NCBI GenBank assembly: GCA_030560485.1
Contig: JAKTTS010000008.1
Coordinates: 23,544 to 87,543, forward strand
Direction: 5' to 3'
Length of the DNA stretch: 64,000 nucleotides
Source of the DNA: Ascoidea tarda (nom. inval.)
Lineage: Eukaryota > Ascomycota > Saccharomycetes > Ascoideales > Ascoideaceae
The number at the start of each line of letters is the position of its first letter. Position 1 is the first letter of the stretch. The position numbers and the translations under genes are program-made. Below, one piece after another: positions 1-9,769 of the stretch. The notes beneath the pieces are model-generated. The model searched no databases. It saw only the letters and a program-made list of their open reading frames with translations, and had not been told where the DNA came from.

Positions 1-1688
1 GGAGGAGTCTCCTTTTTGCTTTGTTTGTAATTTTTGAAATACAATACTTCAGGAGGATAATAAGGAGGCGAACCGACGAATGATGTGGATAATTTAATGA
101 CCGAGGAAAAATCGCCAGGGATTTCATGGCCAAAATCGGAAACACCAAAATCAGTAATTTTGCAGATTCCGTTTTCATCTAATAGGATATTTTCAGGTTT
201 TAAATCACGATGAACGATATCTAAATTGTGTAGAAATTTTAGACCCAAAGAGATTTGTTTAAATAAGCAATATTTCAAATCCTCCTTTTGATTAGCAAAA
301 CCCTTTTGAACTATCAAGTTATACAAATCACCATTTTTGCAATATTCTAGAATAAACGCCCAACCTCTAGAAATTTGGGTGGTGGTTGAAACTTTGACTA
401 GAGCGATAGTTGAGACAACGTGTTTATTTTGAGAGGCAATGTGAGCTATGATGAATTCCTTTGAGCATCTGTTATAAAAATGTTCAGGTTTTTCGTGTTT
501 GAATAGGAGGAATTTCTTAAGGGCATATACTTTTTTGTTTGATTTGCTTATAACCGATCTCACGGAAGCGCTTGCACCATCACCGAGATTTTTTGAATTG
601 TTGATATTATTATCGGGAAATTGGTATTTATCAGTCATTACTTGAAAGTCTTGTTGTAGATTTTGAGGTAGATAGTTATTTGGGTCTTCGATTGGATTTG
701 GGAGGATATTTGGACCATTGGATGAGGAGTTGTTGTCAGATGAATAAAAGGAATTGAGTTGTTGGTTAGTATTTGTGCTAAAATTAGTTGAAGTATGGAA
801 AGAATAGATTGAATTTCTTAGGGTTTGTTTTCTTTGAACCGAATCAACAGAAGGTAAGCCGTAGGAGGGTTTTGTAGTTAATTGCTGAGATAAATCGCCG
901 GATATGTGAGAATAAGTTTTGACTTGGACTTGAAATGGAGCGTAATAAATGTTGTTAGCTTTATTAATTGAAGGTAAGCCGCTGTCATTCGAATTTGAAG
1001 ATGATGTATCTGCGACCAAGTGGTCATTTTGATTGGGATGGGATTTTTCGATTTTATCTTTTTGAATTACATTAGTGTTATTGATGGTGTTTATTTGTTG
1101 AGGGTTGTCATTTAATAGATGCATTTTATTGATACCGCCAGGAGAATGAATCAAGAGGCCATTTGAGGGAGAGATGTTGTTTTTATGAGATAAGTTACCT
1201 ATGCTAATTGATTTATGATGATTTAAATAAGAGGATTTTTTGTTTTCTTGGACTGAATTAGTATCGCTAGTAGGGATGTTATTGGAAGTGTTATTGGGAA
1301 TGGTATTTGAAATTGAATTTGGATATACATTTGAAAAGGATTTTGAAGATTTAATTTGATTATTTGGAGGACTTGGAGTAGCATTATTGGGAAACCTTAA
1401 ATTATTTTGATTTTTTTTGAAATTGTCTATGGTATTGATGGTTGCTCTTTTATTTAAAATACGATTTGAGGAAGTGGCAGTAAATGAAGAGGAAGAGTTT
1501 ATTGAGGATAAAGAAGACACAGAGTTTCTGTGAGATTTCGATATAAAAGAAATTGATTTTCTTTTCTCTTTTTTTTCTTTATCTTTTTTTTCTTTGTCTT
1601 TTTTTTCTTTTTTGGATATTGTTTCGTTGATATTGTTTGTATCGAATTTATCTTTATGTGAGTGGAATATTTTCTTTATTAGAGGCAT
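1..1688 (-). CDS. Npr1/Hal5-family Ser/Thr protein kinase (3' end outside window)
   Basis: This is the N-terminal 562 codons of a protein kinase that continues past the left edge. The first in-frame ATG is at 1688, and an in-frame stop lies upstream of it. Residues 1-350 are a Ser/Asn-rich, low-complexity regulatory region with a Lys-rich patch near residue 25. The kinase domain starts near residue 365 (glycine-rich loop GDGASASV). It has the VAIK-type lysine in YALKKF, the catalytic loop HRDLKPEN (His493, Asp495) and TDFG with Asp513. The activation segment ends in GSPPYYPPE, where most kinases have APE. The long disordered N-terminus plus the GSxPYxxPE segment is typical of the fungal Npr1/Hal4/Hal5 group, which controls nutrient-permease and ion-transporter stability at the plasma membrane. 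The exact paralog cannot be assigned from this fragment. GATA motifs lie upstream. Confidence 0.88.
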   Translation of the reverse strand, partial: MPLIKKIFHSHKDKFDTNNINETISKKEKKDKEKKDKEKKEKRKSISFISKSHRNSVSSLSSINSSSSFTATSSNRILNKRATINTIDNFKKNQNNLRFPNNATPSPPNNQIKSSKSFSNVYPNSISNTIPNNTSNNIPTSDTNSVQENKKSSYLNHHKSISIGNLSHKNNISPSNGLLIHSPGGINKMHLLNDNPQQINTINNTNVIQKDKIEKSHPNQNDHLVADTSSSNSNDSGLPSINKANNIYYAPFQVQVKTYSHISGDLSQQLTTKPSYGLPSVDSVQRKQTLRNSIYSFHTSTNFSTNTNQQLNSFYSSDNNSSSNGPNILPNPIEDPNNYLPQNLQQDFQVMTDKYQFPDNNINNSKNLGDGASASVRSVISKSNKKVYALKKFLLFKHEKPEHFYNRCSKEFIIAHIASQNKHVVSTIALVKVSTTTQISRGWAFILEYCKNGDLYNLIVQKGFANQKEDLKYCLFKQISLGLKFLHNLDIVHRDLKPENILLDENGICKITDFGVSDFGHEIPGDFSSVIKLSTSFVGSPPYYPPEVLYFKNYKQSKKETP

Positions 1689-1745
1689 TATGAGAGCGAG
1701 TATTGATGTGTGTGGATATAAGAGGGAGATGTTATTTGGAGAGTT

Positions 1746-1790
1746 ATGGATTGATGGATTGATTGATGGATTGATTGATGGATTGATTGA
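1746..1790 (+). repeat. 12-bp tandem repeat (ttgatggattga)
   Basis: About four imperfect tandem copies lie just upstream of the kinase start codon, in its presumed 5' leader. Read on the minus strand the repeat stays open but has no ATG, so it is unlikely to be coding. Confidence 0.8.
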
Positions 1791-1933
1791 AATATGATGG
1801 AGATAGAAAGAGAGATAGAGACAGAGATAGAGATCGTAGACTAAGGTGGAATAATAGAATTGCTTTTTTAGTGCGAGAAAAACTTTAAATAAGAGAGTTT
1901 GAAGAGTGCTGAGAGGAGAAATTAGTGCGAGAG

Positions 1934-2010
1934 GATAGTATAAAAGAGTAATAGGCGAGAGTGGGTGATAGTATAAGATAATATAAGATAGTAAATGGTA
2001 TTAGGTGATA
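1934..2010. promoter_or_regulatory. GATA-motif cluster upstream of the kinase
   Basis: GATA occurs at 1934, 1967, 1977, 1987 and 2007. Four of the five fit HGATAR. The last four lie at multiples of 10 bp, about 280-320 bp before the kinase ATG. GATA factors drive nitrogen-regulated genes in yeasts; a role here is inferred. Confidence 0.4.
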
Positions 2011-2963
2011 GTGCAAAATAGAATATGAGTTAATCAAAAAAAATAGGGAATATTGAAGTATAAGTATTGAATATAGGAAGAATCAAGTGTATTTGGACCA
2101 AGAAATTATAGTTTGAGATGGGAAGAAAAAATTGCAGCAAAATAGAAAATTAGTATGATATAAAGAAGGCTTGGGGTCTTTAAGGAAAAACTAATCAAGA
2201 CAATAGATAAAAGTTGGAGGAGATGTTGGAGATGTTGGAGAGATGTTGATGAGACGCTAATGAGATGCTGATGAGATACTGAAAGAGTATTGATAATATC
2301 TTGGTATTTTTGCTATTATTAATCACCTTGGATGATTGATGAACCTGTTAGCGATTAAAACCAAAGGAAACCTTTGAAAGGAAAAGAGTAGTGGAATAAA
2401 ATAATCAGAGTGATAAGTCGCCTTTATAAAAGTAAAAAAGCAAAGCAACTAAAAAACAAAACGAGTTTATGGAATAAAGCGAAGAAGGTGAATAAAACAA
2501 AAACAAATAAAGCAGTTTTCTTTGAAGGATATTTATAATATCAATAAATTTCGCAGAAGCTTAATGTGATGTGTCTGATATCGAGTGTTGCACTTTTGCA
2601 TCAACACAATCTGAGCTGGAATAAGAATGATTCTGGATGCAGCTGGAGTCTTTTTCCTTTCTCTGCCTGTCCTTTGCGTGTGATTCAGCCCTGCACTCTT
2701 TCTCTTCTTCTGCTCTGCTTCTCCTAATTCTTCCTCTACCTCTTCCTCTACTTCTTCCTCCTTCTTCTTTTGCTGCTGCTGCTGCTGCTTCTACTTACGC
2801 TTCCTCTCTTTCTCTCTCCTCTCCCGCCATCTCAGCGGCTTTTCCCAAAAAATCACCGCGTCGGCCCGCAGCTGCACAGTGCCGTCCCGCTCCCGCTTCT
2901 GGTGCGCGTCGACCCAGAAATACGGTTCAAACGGCCAAAAGACGGCCGGCAAAACGCCCGGTG

Positions 2964-2983
2964 ATTGGTCAGACGGAACCAAT
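2964..2983. promoter_or_regulatory. Inverted pair of CCAAT boxes
   Basis: ATTGG at 2964-2968 faces CCAAT at 2979-2983, inside a near-perfect dyad (GATTGG...CCAATC) in the GC-rich patch between the kinase and the MCH1-like gene. CCAAT is the Hap2/3/5 recognition core. Occupancy is not known. Confidence 0.35.
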
Positions 2984-3919
2984 CCGCGCGCACCCATTCG
3001 TGGCTCTGCTGGAATGACGCTACCATAACAATGGATCAGAGCACAATATGCTTATCAGCGCATTCTGTACAGCATAGAGTGCGTTTTGCCACATAGCACA
3101 CACCTCTCACGCTCTGAGTCACGCGTCCGCCTGTCTTTGCTCTGTGTCTTTAATTGGCCTGAGTCTGTGTTTTTTGCCTGTTTGGGCCTATTCAGTGGTA
3201 TTTCCACCTATCTATGTCTCTTATTTCTCTGGTGTCTCTTTTATCAACACCACAACGTATTCGCCAACGTGTTCGTTGTCATCGAGCAGTATGCTCTTAC
3301 TGTCTATCTATCAAAAATCCTCCCTCCTAATACCCTTTCACTGACTCTCAATCTTCTCTTTCCTCTTTTTCACTTGTTTTTCTCGATCAAATGCGCCTGT
3401 TTTTCTCTGCTGATAAGCGTAAAATGATTTCATCTCCGGCTATTTCCGACCTACACCGGTTGCTTGCAGCACTTCCGACCCCTCTCACTAGTGCAGAAAC
3501 GTGATCCTATCTTTCTGTCTCTAAACCTTATTTTTCAGATAAGCAAACACATCTCAAATCAAAATATAGAAATAATAGCAATTTGGGTTCTTGATTATAC
3601 ACCTATATGCAAAATAAGCTAAGATCTGCTTTTTCTTTCTCTTGCTATTACTTCCAGTCCAATTAACCTATTTAATTAGCATCTCTGGTTGTCTTTATCG
3701 CATTCTTTTGTTCTTTTTTTCTGCTATTTGCGAGTTTCATCTGTTTTCTTTCACGTTATTCATGGAAAACCGTTTGATTCTCATCTTACATAATCTCTAT
3801 AGTCTATAAACTCTATTGTTTAATTTATATATTTATTTTTTAACCAATTTTTATAAATAAACACTAAAATATCGATTTTACTTTTATTTTCAATGTTATT
3901 GTTATTGTTATTGTTATTG

Positions 3920-3967
3920 TCATTTTCATTTTGATTGTTATTGTCATTTTCATTTTGATTGTTATTG
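3920..3967 (+). repeat. 24-bp tandem repeat, two copies
   Basis: Two copies of a 24-bp unit (3920-3943, 3944-3967) follow a run of TTATTG hexamers, about 50 bp before the MCH1-like ATG. The frame stays open into the transporter, but it has no ATG before 4021. Confidence 0.75.
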
Positions 3968-4020
3968 TCATTTCCAATTTTGATACAATCGTCTTATCAA
4001 CCTCTTATAAATTGAGAAAA

Positions 4021-5532
4021 ATGCTAAACATCCAGAATTATTTGCCAAAACCCAAAAAATCAACTTCCTTTATATCATCTTGTTTTGCTGCTTTCATAGC
4101 TGGCTCAGCAAATTTCTACTCCTCCTATGCCCCACAGTTGATCTCAAAATGTAACCTATCACCCAAACAAGCTTCAACTTTAGGAATAGCCCTAACTCTA
4201 GGAATGTCTCTAGGTGGTCTACCACTAGGCATACTAATAGATAACCTTGGTACCGAATTCGCTTTATTCCTATCTTCCCTAAACTTCTTCCTTGGTTACT
4301 TCCTCCTATACTACTCCTTCAAATACTCTTCATCAAATTTGTTTTTATTAACCTTCTCGCTTCTACTCATAGGTTTGAGTTCAATAGCCGCTCTTTACTC
4401 TTCAACAAAATGTTGCACTTCAAATTTCAACAAACATAGAGCCACCCTTAGTGGCATTTGTTTCTCTTGTTTTGGTTTATCTCCTTCAATTTTTAGTCTA
4501 ATATCAACAAAACTATTAAACAACAACCCCCAATTATTATTACTATTTTTATCCATTTTTTGTCCAATCTTCACTTTCCATGGAATTTTCTTCATGAGAT
4601 TATTACCTTCTCCATTATTATATCAACAAACACAAACACAAGTTCAAGTTCAAGTTCAAATTCAAAACCAGCATACTTCTTTATTATCCTCCTCAAAGAA
4701 AAAAAATTCCTTACAATATCTAACAACTTTAGAATTAAACAACAACGAATCTAACATCACCGATAACGCTAAAAAAAATTTCAGAAATTCTCACTTATAT
4801 AAAATCCTCACCTCCAAAATATTCTTGATTAATTACTTCATCTTGGCTTTTCTTCATTCAACTGGCCAAACCTACATCATTCTAATAGGCCTTATCATCA
4901 ACGCTCAATTCGATTCTTTAGATTATAATAATATTAACATCAATACTTCTTCTTTAAATCAACAACAAACTCAAGCCCTACAAGTATCAATCTTAGCCAT
5001 TTCAATATTCTTCGGCAAACTATCCGCAGGTTTTGTATCTGATAAATTATCTTACCATTTTAAATTGCAAAGACTCTGGAACATAGTTTTTTCCTCAATC
5101 TTAATGCTATTATCCCAGTATTTATTAACTTTTATCAATAATTTAGATCTCTTAACGTATACCAGTATACTAACTGGCCTAGCCTTTGGTATAACCTTCG
5201 CAACTTATCCTTGCATTATCGCAGAATATTTTAATTCTGGTCCAAACAGTAAATTCACAACTATTTGGGGAACAATGACAACTGGCGCTTTCTTCATTGT
5301 TCTATCAATATCGTCTCTTTTCGGAAAAATTTATGATAAAAACTCTATCAAAATAATTAATCGTCATGGAATCACTCAAAAAATTTGCACTAAAGGTGCT
5401 TCTTGTTATGATACAACTTTTTATTTAACCTCCTTACAATGTTTTCTTGCTTTCTTTCTATCTCTATACGCTATTCATTATAGAAAAACTCATCCAAATC
5501 AATTTAAGACTCCAGCTAATTTCTTTATATAA
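4021..5532 (+). CDS. MCH1: MCH1-like major facilitator transporter
   Basis: A 503-residue polytopic membrane protein with about twelve hydrophobic segments and a hydrophilic Gln-rich central loop (about residues 205-260), as in MFS proteins with two six-helix halves. The opening helix region (SANFYSSYAPQL) and the following LGGLPLGILIDNLG match the Mch1/nodulin-like MFS branch. S. cerevisiae Mch1 is about 486 residues and sits in the vacuolar membrane. Despite the monocarboxylate-transporter name, its substrate is unsettled, so none is claimed. The start is the first ATG of the frame; upstream codons are repeats without ATG. It converges on the F-box gene with 240 bp between the stops. Confidence 0.75.
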   Translation: MLNIQNYLPKPKKSTSFISSCFAAFIAGSANFYSSYAPQLISKCNLSPKQASTLGIALTLGMSLGGLPLGILIDNLGTEFALFLSSLNFFLGYFLLYYSFKYSSSNLFLLTFSLLLIGLSSIAALYSSTKCCTSNFNKHRATLSGICFSCFGLSPSIFSLISTKLLNNNPQLLLLFLSIFCPIFTFHGIFFMRLLPSPLLYQQTQTQVQVQVQIQNQHTSLLSSSKKKNSLQYLTTLELNNNESNITDNAKKNFRNSHLYKILTSKIFLINYFILAFLHSTGQTYIILIGLIINAQFDSLDYNNININTSSLNQQQTQALQVSILAISIFFGKLSAGFVSDKLSYHFKLQRLWNIVFSSILMLLSQYLLTFINNLDLLTYTSILTGLAFGITFATYPCIIAEYFNSGPNSKFTTIWGTMTTGAFFIVLSISSLFGKIYDKNSIKIINRHGITQKICTKGASCYDTTFYLTSLQCFLAFFLSLYAIHYRKTHPNQFKTPANFFI

Positions 5533-5772
5533 TTTCGAATTGAAAACAAAAAAGCAAATATCCCACAATTTCAATTCATCTCTATTTTGAATTTTGATTT
5601 TCACAGTATCTTAACTTATAATCTACTAACATTTCTATCATTATTATTATTATTATTATTATTTTTATTATCGTTAGTATTAATTCCTATTATTTAATTG
5701 TATTTAAATTGTCATTAAAAATAATGAAAATGAAAAACATCCTTTTTCTAGTATAACCCAGTAAACTATAAA

Positions 5773-7287
5773 CTATATAATAAACGATTCAGAATCATAT
5801 GTTGTCTTCTTATAAAGTGGTACTCTGAAATATGATAGTTTGTTAGGTTGCAGTTTAAGCTTTTTTATATGCTCTCTTTGTTGAATTATTGTTAAAAATT
5901 TAAAATTCCTCTCCACCAACTGATTATTTAAATTCTTTGGAAGGTAAAAATTTTCGCCATATGTTTGTAACTCTTTATATGAAAAACCTTTAATGTCATC
6001 TGTTTTATAAATTATTAAACCGTCAAGATTCTCATTATCATTATTTAAGTTTTTGTTACAGCTTTCAACATTTACTACTCCATTTGAATGAGAAGAATCA
6101 TTACAGGCACTATCATCTAGAACGTCATTTGATGCCCTACCATTGTTATTTAAAAAAAAATCATGAAAATTTTTGTCTAAAGCCTGCAAAACTTTTTTTT
6201 CAAATAAATTCACAAATTCATAATAATTCTTAAACATGTAATCTTTATCATTAGAGAAGTCATTATTATTGTCATTATTGTTATTTTTAACTTTATTTGT
6301 CTCATCGTTATTGGATAGATCATCGTTATCTAAAATTTTTAAATCGAATTTCAATTTGTTTTCATTTAAAAACCAATAAAAATAATTATAATTAAAATAC
6401 TTATAGTCATAATAATTTTGAAAGATATAAGAACTCATTGGTTTAATATCGAAATAATAAAAATTTATTCCATGAATCGGCATTGAACCAATTTCTTCCA
6501 TTTCTATATAAATTTCATTTAATGAATGATTCAAATTATCATTTTCAACTTTAAATTTTCCCAAGTTTAATACAACAATCTTATTCTTAGGCATTAGTTC
6601 ATCAATGTTATTCGATAGATAAAAAGTTGATATCAATTTTTTAATATCATCGTCATCATTATTTGATTTAATTTTATTGAAAATTTGAAATTTTATTGTA
6701 CCTAAACCAAAGTTATAGTTCTTTATAGATACAGCGAGATTTAAGGTGTAATAACCATTCGATAAAAAAATTGATTTTTGAAAAGTAAAAGAATGAATTC
6801 GATTGAAAGACATGATATTTTTGGATTGGTGATATTTGTAATTTAACGAGGTAAAATTGTTATCAAATTTTTGTATTGAAGTAAAATCGTTTATATGAAA
6901 AAAAAATTTAGGAGATTTTAGCAATGAATATATAATGGGCCAAGAATCAGAGATAAATTCGATTTGAGTTATATCCAACTCTGGTTCTCCATTATTGCAC
7001 CTGTTATTTCCAACTATCTGACTTTGATAGCTTGATAATTTCAAAGCTCTTGCAACAAGAGACCTTTGGCAAAATCTAACAGAATCTAAAGATTTTATAT
7101 AGGAAATCAAAGGAATCAACGAGTTTTTTATTATACTAAAGATTCCAACAGAAAATTCATTAATGAGATGCTTTTGATAAAGTTGATGGTAAAGTATGTA
7201 ATAGTAAGTGCTTGTTAATTTCAACACTGGGGCTTGTGAAATGATTTGAAGCTGGATTTCCAAGGGTAAGTCAGTGATTTTAAGCAT
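5773..7287 (-). CDS. F-box protein
   Basis: A 504-residue protein. The ATG at 7287 opens directly into an F-box-like motif (ITDLPLEIQLQIISQAP, residues 3-19), which in this family binds Skp1 to form SCF ubiquitin ligases. The rest is a substrate-recognition region with no repeats that I recognise. Residues about 180-290 (FLSNGYYTLNLAVSIKNYN, then GLGTIKFQI) recall the beta-rich C-terminal domain of yeast F-box proteins of the Mfb1/YDR306C type, but that is a weak match. The middle is Asn/Asp-rich. The frame is open 48 codons further upstream but without an ATG. One of the rare CTG codons is at 5851-5853. SKP1 itself is in this window at 59746. Confidence 0.6.
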   Translation of the reverse strand: MLKITDLPLEIQLQIISQAPVLKLTSTYYYILYHQLYQKHLINEFSVGIFSIIKNSLIPLISYIKSLDSVRFCQRSLVARALKLSSYQSQIVGNNRCNNGEPELDITQIEFISDSWPIIYSLLKSPKFFFHINDFTSIQKFDNNFTSLNYKYHQSKNIMSFNRIHSFTFQKSIFLSNGYYTLNLAVSIKNYNFGLGTIKFQIFNKIKSNNDDDDIKKLISTFYLSNNIDELMPKNKIVVLNLGKFKVENDNLNHSLNEIYIEMEEIGSMPIHGINFYYFDIKPMSSYIFQNYYDYKYFNYNYFYWFLNENKLKFDLKILDNDDLSNNDETNKVKNNNNDNNNDFSNDKDYMFKNYYEFVNLFEKKVLQALDKNFHDFFLNNNGRASNDVLDDSACNDSSHSNGVVNVESCNKNLNNDNENLDGLIIYKTDDIKGFSYKELQTYGENFYLPKNLNNQLVERNFKFLTIIQQREHIKKLKLQPNKLSYFRVPLYKKTTYDSESFII

Positions 7288-7427
7288 TTTGGAGTTCGAA
7301 TAGTCTTGGTGATATAAAAAAAACCAACTAGATAATGAATAAACAGAGCCAGAATTGCAAAACAACTGGTAAAAAGGGAAAAAAACATCAAATTTAAATC
7401 TAAAATCGAAGAAAATTGTAAGTTCGA

Positions 7428-8639
7428 TCACGTGGAACCGGCGTAAATAGTAAACAAAATCTTAAAAACCGAGATTGACGTTTTTGCTGCTTCTGCTTCT
7501 TCTGCTTCCTGAGAGGAAAGAGGAAATGTGTTTTTGAACCTGATTCGAGAGAGTGCCTCAAAACTGATAAGCGCGTCTGTGGAAGTGGTGGTTTTGTTGT
7601 TTTCAGTAGAGTTACTGTTGGAATTGCTAGCACTGGGGTGGTTCAGGATGGTGAAGTAGTTGTTCGATAATTTGATGATGTTTAATTTACTGAAGGAGAT
7701 GCTTGTGTAGAAATTCAAATGGCTGTAAATAGATTCAAGAATGTTTAAGTCGTTTTTCTTCTTGCTTATCTGACGATAATTATCCACAAAAACTTTCAAG
7801 TCCTTTTGTGAGATTTGTATGGTAATGTTGTTCAAGGCATTTGAAATTGTTGGGGTTTTATACACAATGTCCAAGTTTCCAAACTTTTCATATAGCCGAT
7901 TGTTATTTTGGCTATTCTGGTTATAGAGATGGATAAAATTATAATCTAAAATATCGTTTAACAAACTTTTCAACCACTTAGAATCAATCTCAAAAGGTTT
8001 TAATTGATATGCTTTAATCATTTTCCCTTTTTTTCTATTATTGGAGTTGTCCTTATCTGTAGTTAAATGTTTTGCTATCCATTTTAAAAACAACACATTA
8101 AATTCTCTTAGTGTGGTTTTAGTCAAAACAATTGTTTTTTTTTTATCATTAACTTTGAAATTGGATTGAATAAAAAAAAATAGCTGATTTTTGATTTGAA
8201 TTCTTTGGGGAAACTTGAAAACTAAATAACTCATAATGAATTTTTTATTGCTATTATTATAATGACCAAAAATCTGGGATAGTTCGTTTGAAGTAAATTC
8301 GCTATTCATATTGATAATCTCTTGTTTGAACAAAATTTTTATTTCATTTTTCATATCTCCCCAATTAATAAGATCATTGTTGCTTCGATTATTAGTCCTT
8401 GCCTCATTGAAATTCAAATTCATTTTATAATTATAACTGAACACTGAACTAGAAAGTAAACTGAAATCATCTTGATTCTTTATGATGTCTATTAATATCG
8501 GCTCAAATAGATCTCTTAGACTACTTATGAAGTTTCCCTCTTGGCTTTCATTTTTAATATCAAAATCATTGTGATTTAAAATTGGCAAATTTGTTCCTTC
8601 ATATAGCTTGAAAGTGTTATCGACGAGTAGTTTGGCCAT
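7428..8639 (-). CDS. Possible CENP-L/Fta1-like kinetochore protein
   Basis: A 403-residue soluble protein, Asn/Lys-rich, with no signal peptide or membrane segment. The N-terminus (LLVDNTFKLYEG) and the segment GNLDIVYKTPTISNALNNI (about residues 258-276) resemble the opening and the central beta-strand region of fungal CENP-L/Fta1 proteins of the inner kinetochore (Ctf19/CCAN complex), whose S. cerevisiae member is Iml3. This is a weak match made by eye. If wrong, it is an unknown lineage-specific protein. The C-terminal 70 residues are Ser/Asn/Thr-rich, and one rare CTG codon sits at 7644-7646. The stop codon lies only 140 bp before the F-box gene start on the same strand. Confidence 0.35.
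   Translation of the reverse strand: MAKLLVDNTFKLYEGTNLPILNHNDFDIKNESQEGNFISSLRDLFEPILIDIIKNQDDFSLLSSSVFSYNYKMNLNFNEARTNNRSNNDLINWGDMKNEIKILFKQEIINMNSEFTSNELSQIFGHYNNSNKKFIMSYLVFKFPQRIQIKNQLFFFIQSNFKVNDKKKTIVLTKTTLREFNVLFLKWIAKHLTTDKDNSNNRKKGKMIKAYQLKPFEIDSKWLKSLLNDILDYNFIHLYNQNSQNNNRLYEKFGNLDIVYKTPTISNALNNITIQISQKDLKVFVDNYRQISKKKNDLNILESIYSHLNFYTSISFSKLNIIKLSNNYFTILNHPSASNSNSNSTENNKTTTSTDALISFEALSRIRFKNTFPLSSQEAEEAEAAKTSISVFKILFTIYAGST
7429..7434. promoter_or_regulatory. CACGTG E-box upstream of the F-box gene
   Basis: A perfect CACGTG palindrome lies 142 bp before the F-box gene ATG and overlaps the stop of the upstream same-strand gene. CACGTG binds Cbf1/Pho4-type bHLH factors; function here is inferred from position only. 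Confidence 0.3.
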
Positions 8640-8808
8640 TTATCTGTTCATTGTAATATTAGTTGTTTATCACTTTTTTTTGCTTAGGACATTTTCAGAT
8701 TCCAGACCAAGTCGAAAGAGAGTGGTCGGGTCAAATTTCCGAGGGCGTTGAGATAAAAACCGAAAAATATTTATTAGTGCTATATAATGCTATGGGTAAC
8801 TCTATCTT

Positions 8809-8862
8809 ACCAGATTTACCAGATTCACCAGATTTACCAGATACACCAGATTTACCAAATCC
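8809..8862 (+). repeat. 9-bp tandem repeat (accagattt variants), six units
   Basis: Six 9-bp units lie in the 299-bp gap between the CENP-L-like start and the ISA2 stop. On the plus strand they fall inside a 50-codon frame (ATG at 8792) that would read as a Pro-Asp repeat. The period of three codons is notable, but no other evidence supports translation. Confidence 0.7.
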
Positions 8863-8938
8863 AATAATGTCATTAATGTTTTCGCAATCTTATAATTTTA
8901 AAATTTCTTTCATATCTGTGCTTTGTCCTTTGAAATAC

Positions 8939-9769
8939 TTATGATTCGCTGCTAAGTTTTTCAAAGTCAACGTCAAAACTCGATCCACAACCACAGCTGG
9001 AAGTTGTATATGGACTGTTAACGACTTTGAATTGACTTCCAATTAACTCATGGACATAATCAATAGTGGACTCTTTTAAAATTTCCAAACTGGATTTATC
9101 GATTATTACTTTCGCTCCGTCTCTGAGAAATATTGAGTTTTCAGTATTAACTAATTCCATATTATCGCCATTGACATCACTCTGTGCTGTAATCAATTTT
9201 TCTTCTTTTAAATTTACCAAGGACAATATATATTGAAATCCATGACAACCACCACTTTCAACGTTGATCTTCAAGGCCAAATTTGGCGAGTTATCAGTTA
9301 TCATGATTTCGTTTAATTTTTTCGACGCAAGTTGAGTTATCCCAACTTTTAATAATTTATTTGAGTCGTCATATATTGGGTTTATTATTTTAGTTTGATG
9401 GAATAAATCACCTCTATCTTCAAACAAGGTGTTTTTCTTTTTATTTTTAGTGACTATGGGATTGCTGCTGCTGTTGTTGTTATCATTTCGGTTAATATTG
9501 GCCTCATTATTGTTATTAATTTGATTATCAGAATTCAGTATCGAGTTTTTATTGGAAACTTCGATATTATTTGAGCTTGAATTCAAATTTGAGCTTATCG
9601 TTGTTGTGTATAATCGATTGTTTATTATAGTTGATCTCATCGAATGAGTATTTGATAGTTTATAGGTAACGAGTGATCTCTTGCAAATGTAATTTGGAAA
9701 AACATTATTTTTATAATGTTTGGATCTCATTATTGTTTTGAATATTAAAGAGCGAGTGCTGTAGTTCAT
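8939..9769 (-). CDS. ISA2: Mitochondrial iron-sulfur assembly protein Isa2 (A-type/HesB)
   Basis: A 276-residue protein with a basic N-terminus rich in Arg, Lys, Ser and Asn and low in acid, consistent with a mitochondrial presequence. A disordered Asn-rich linker follows to about residue 135. The HesB/A-type domain spans about residues 142-265. It carries the three ligand cysteines: Cys175 in ESGGCHGFQY and Cys259/Cys261 in SSCGCGSSF. Isa1 and Isa2 act with Iba57 in the mitochondrial matrix to make [4Fe-4S] clusters for aconitase and the radical-SAM enzymes biotin and lipoate synthase. The domain is more like Isa2 than Isa1 in the region before SCGCGSSF. The linker makes this protein longer than S. 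cerevisiae Isa2 (about 185 residues). Confidence 0.88.
   Translation of the reverse strand: MNYSTRSLIFKTIMRSKHYKNNVFPNYICKRSLVTYKLSNTHSMRSTIINNRLYTTTISSNLNSSSNNIEVSNKNSILNSDNQINNNNEANINRNDNNNSSSNPIVTKNKKKNTLFEDRGDLFHQTKIINPIYDDSNKLLKVGITQLASKKLNEIMITDNSPNLALKINVESGGCHGFQYILSLVNLKEEKLITAQSDVNGDNMELVNTENSIFLRDGAKVIIDKSSLEILKESTIDYVHELIGSQFKVVNSPYTTSSCGCGSSFDVDFEKLSSES

Larger units (their letters stand above)
1689..4020. other. Divergent intergenic region, kinase / MCH1-like gene
   Basis: No credible gene. The kinase side (1700-2300) is purine-rich with GATA motifs. The middle (about 2820-3010) is a GC-rich patch with CCAAT boxes. The MCH1 side is pyrimidine-rich and ends in TTATTG repeats. 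Short open frames here, such as 2637-3017, are low-complexity translations without family resemblance. Confidence 0.7.

Noticed and set aside
2637-3017. 126-codon Ser/Leu/Pro-rich open frame
   Set aside because: Low-complexity translation of a CT-rich and then GC-rich tract; it does not start with ATG.
8663-8944. Full 93-codon open frame between two genes
   Set aside because: The upstream part has no ATG; only the 50-codon portion from 8792 could be translated, and that is listed as a low-interest finding.
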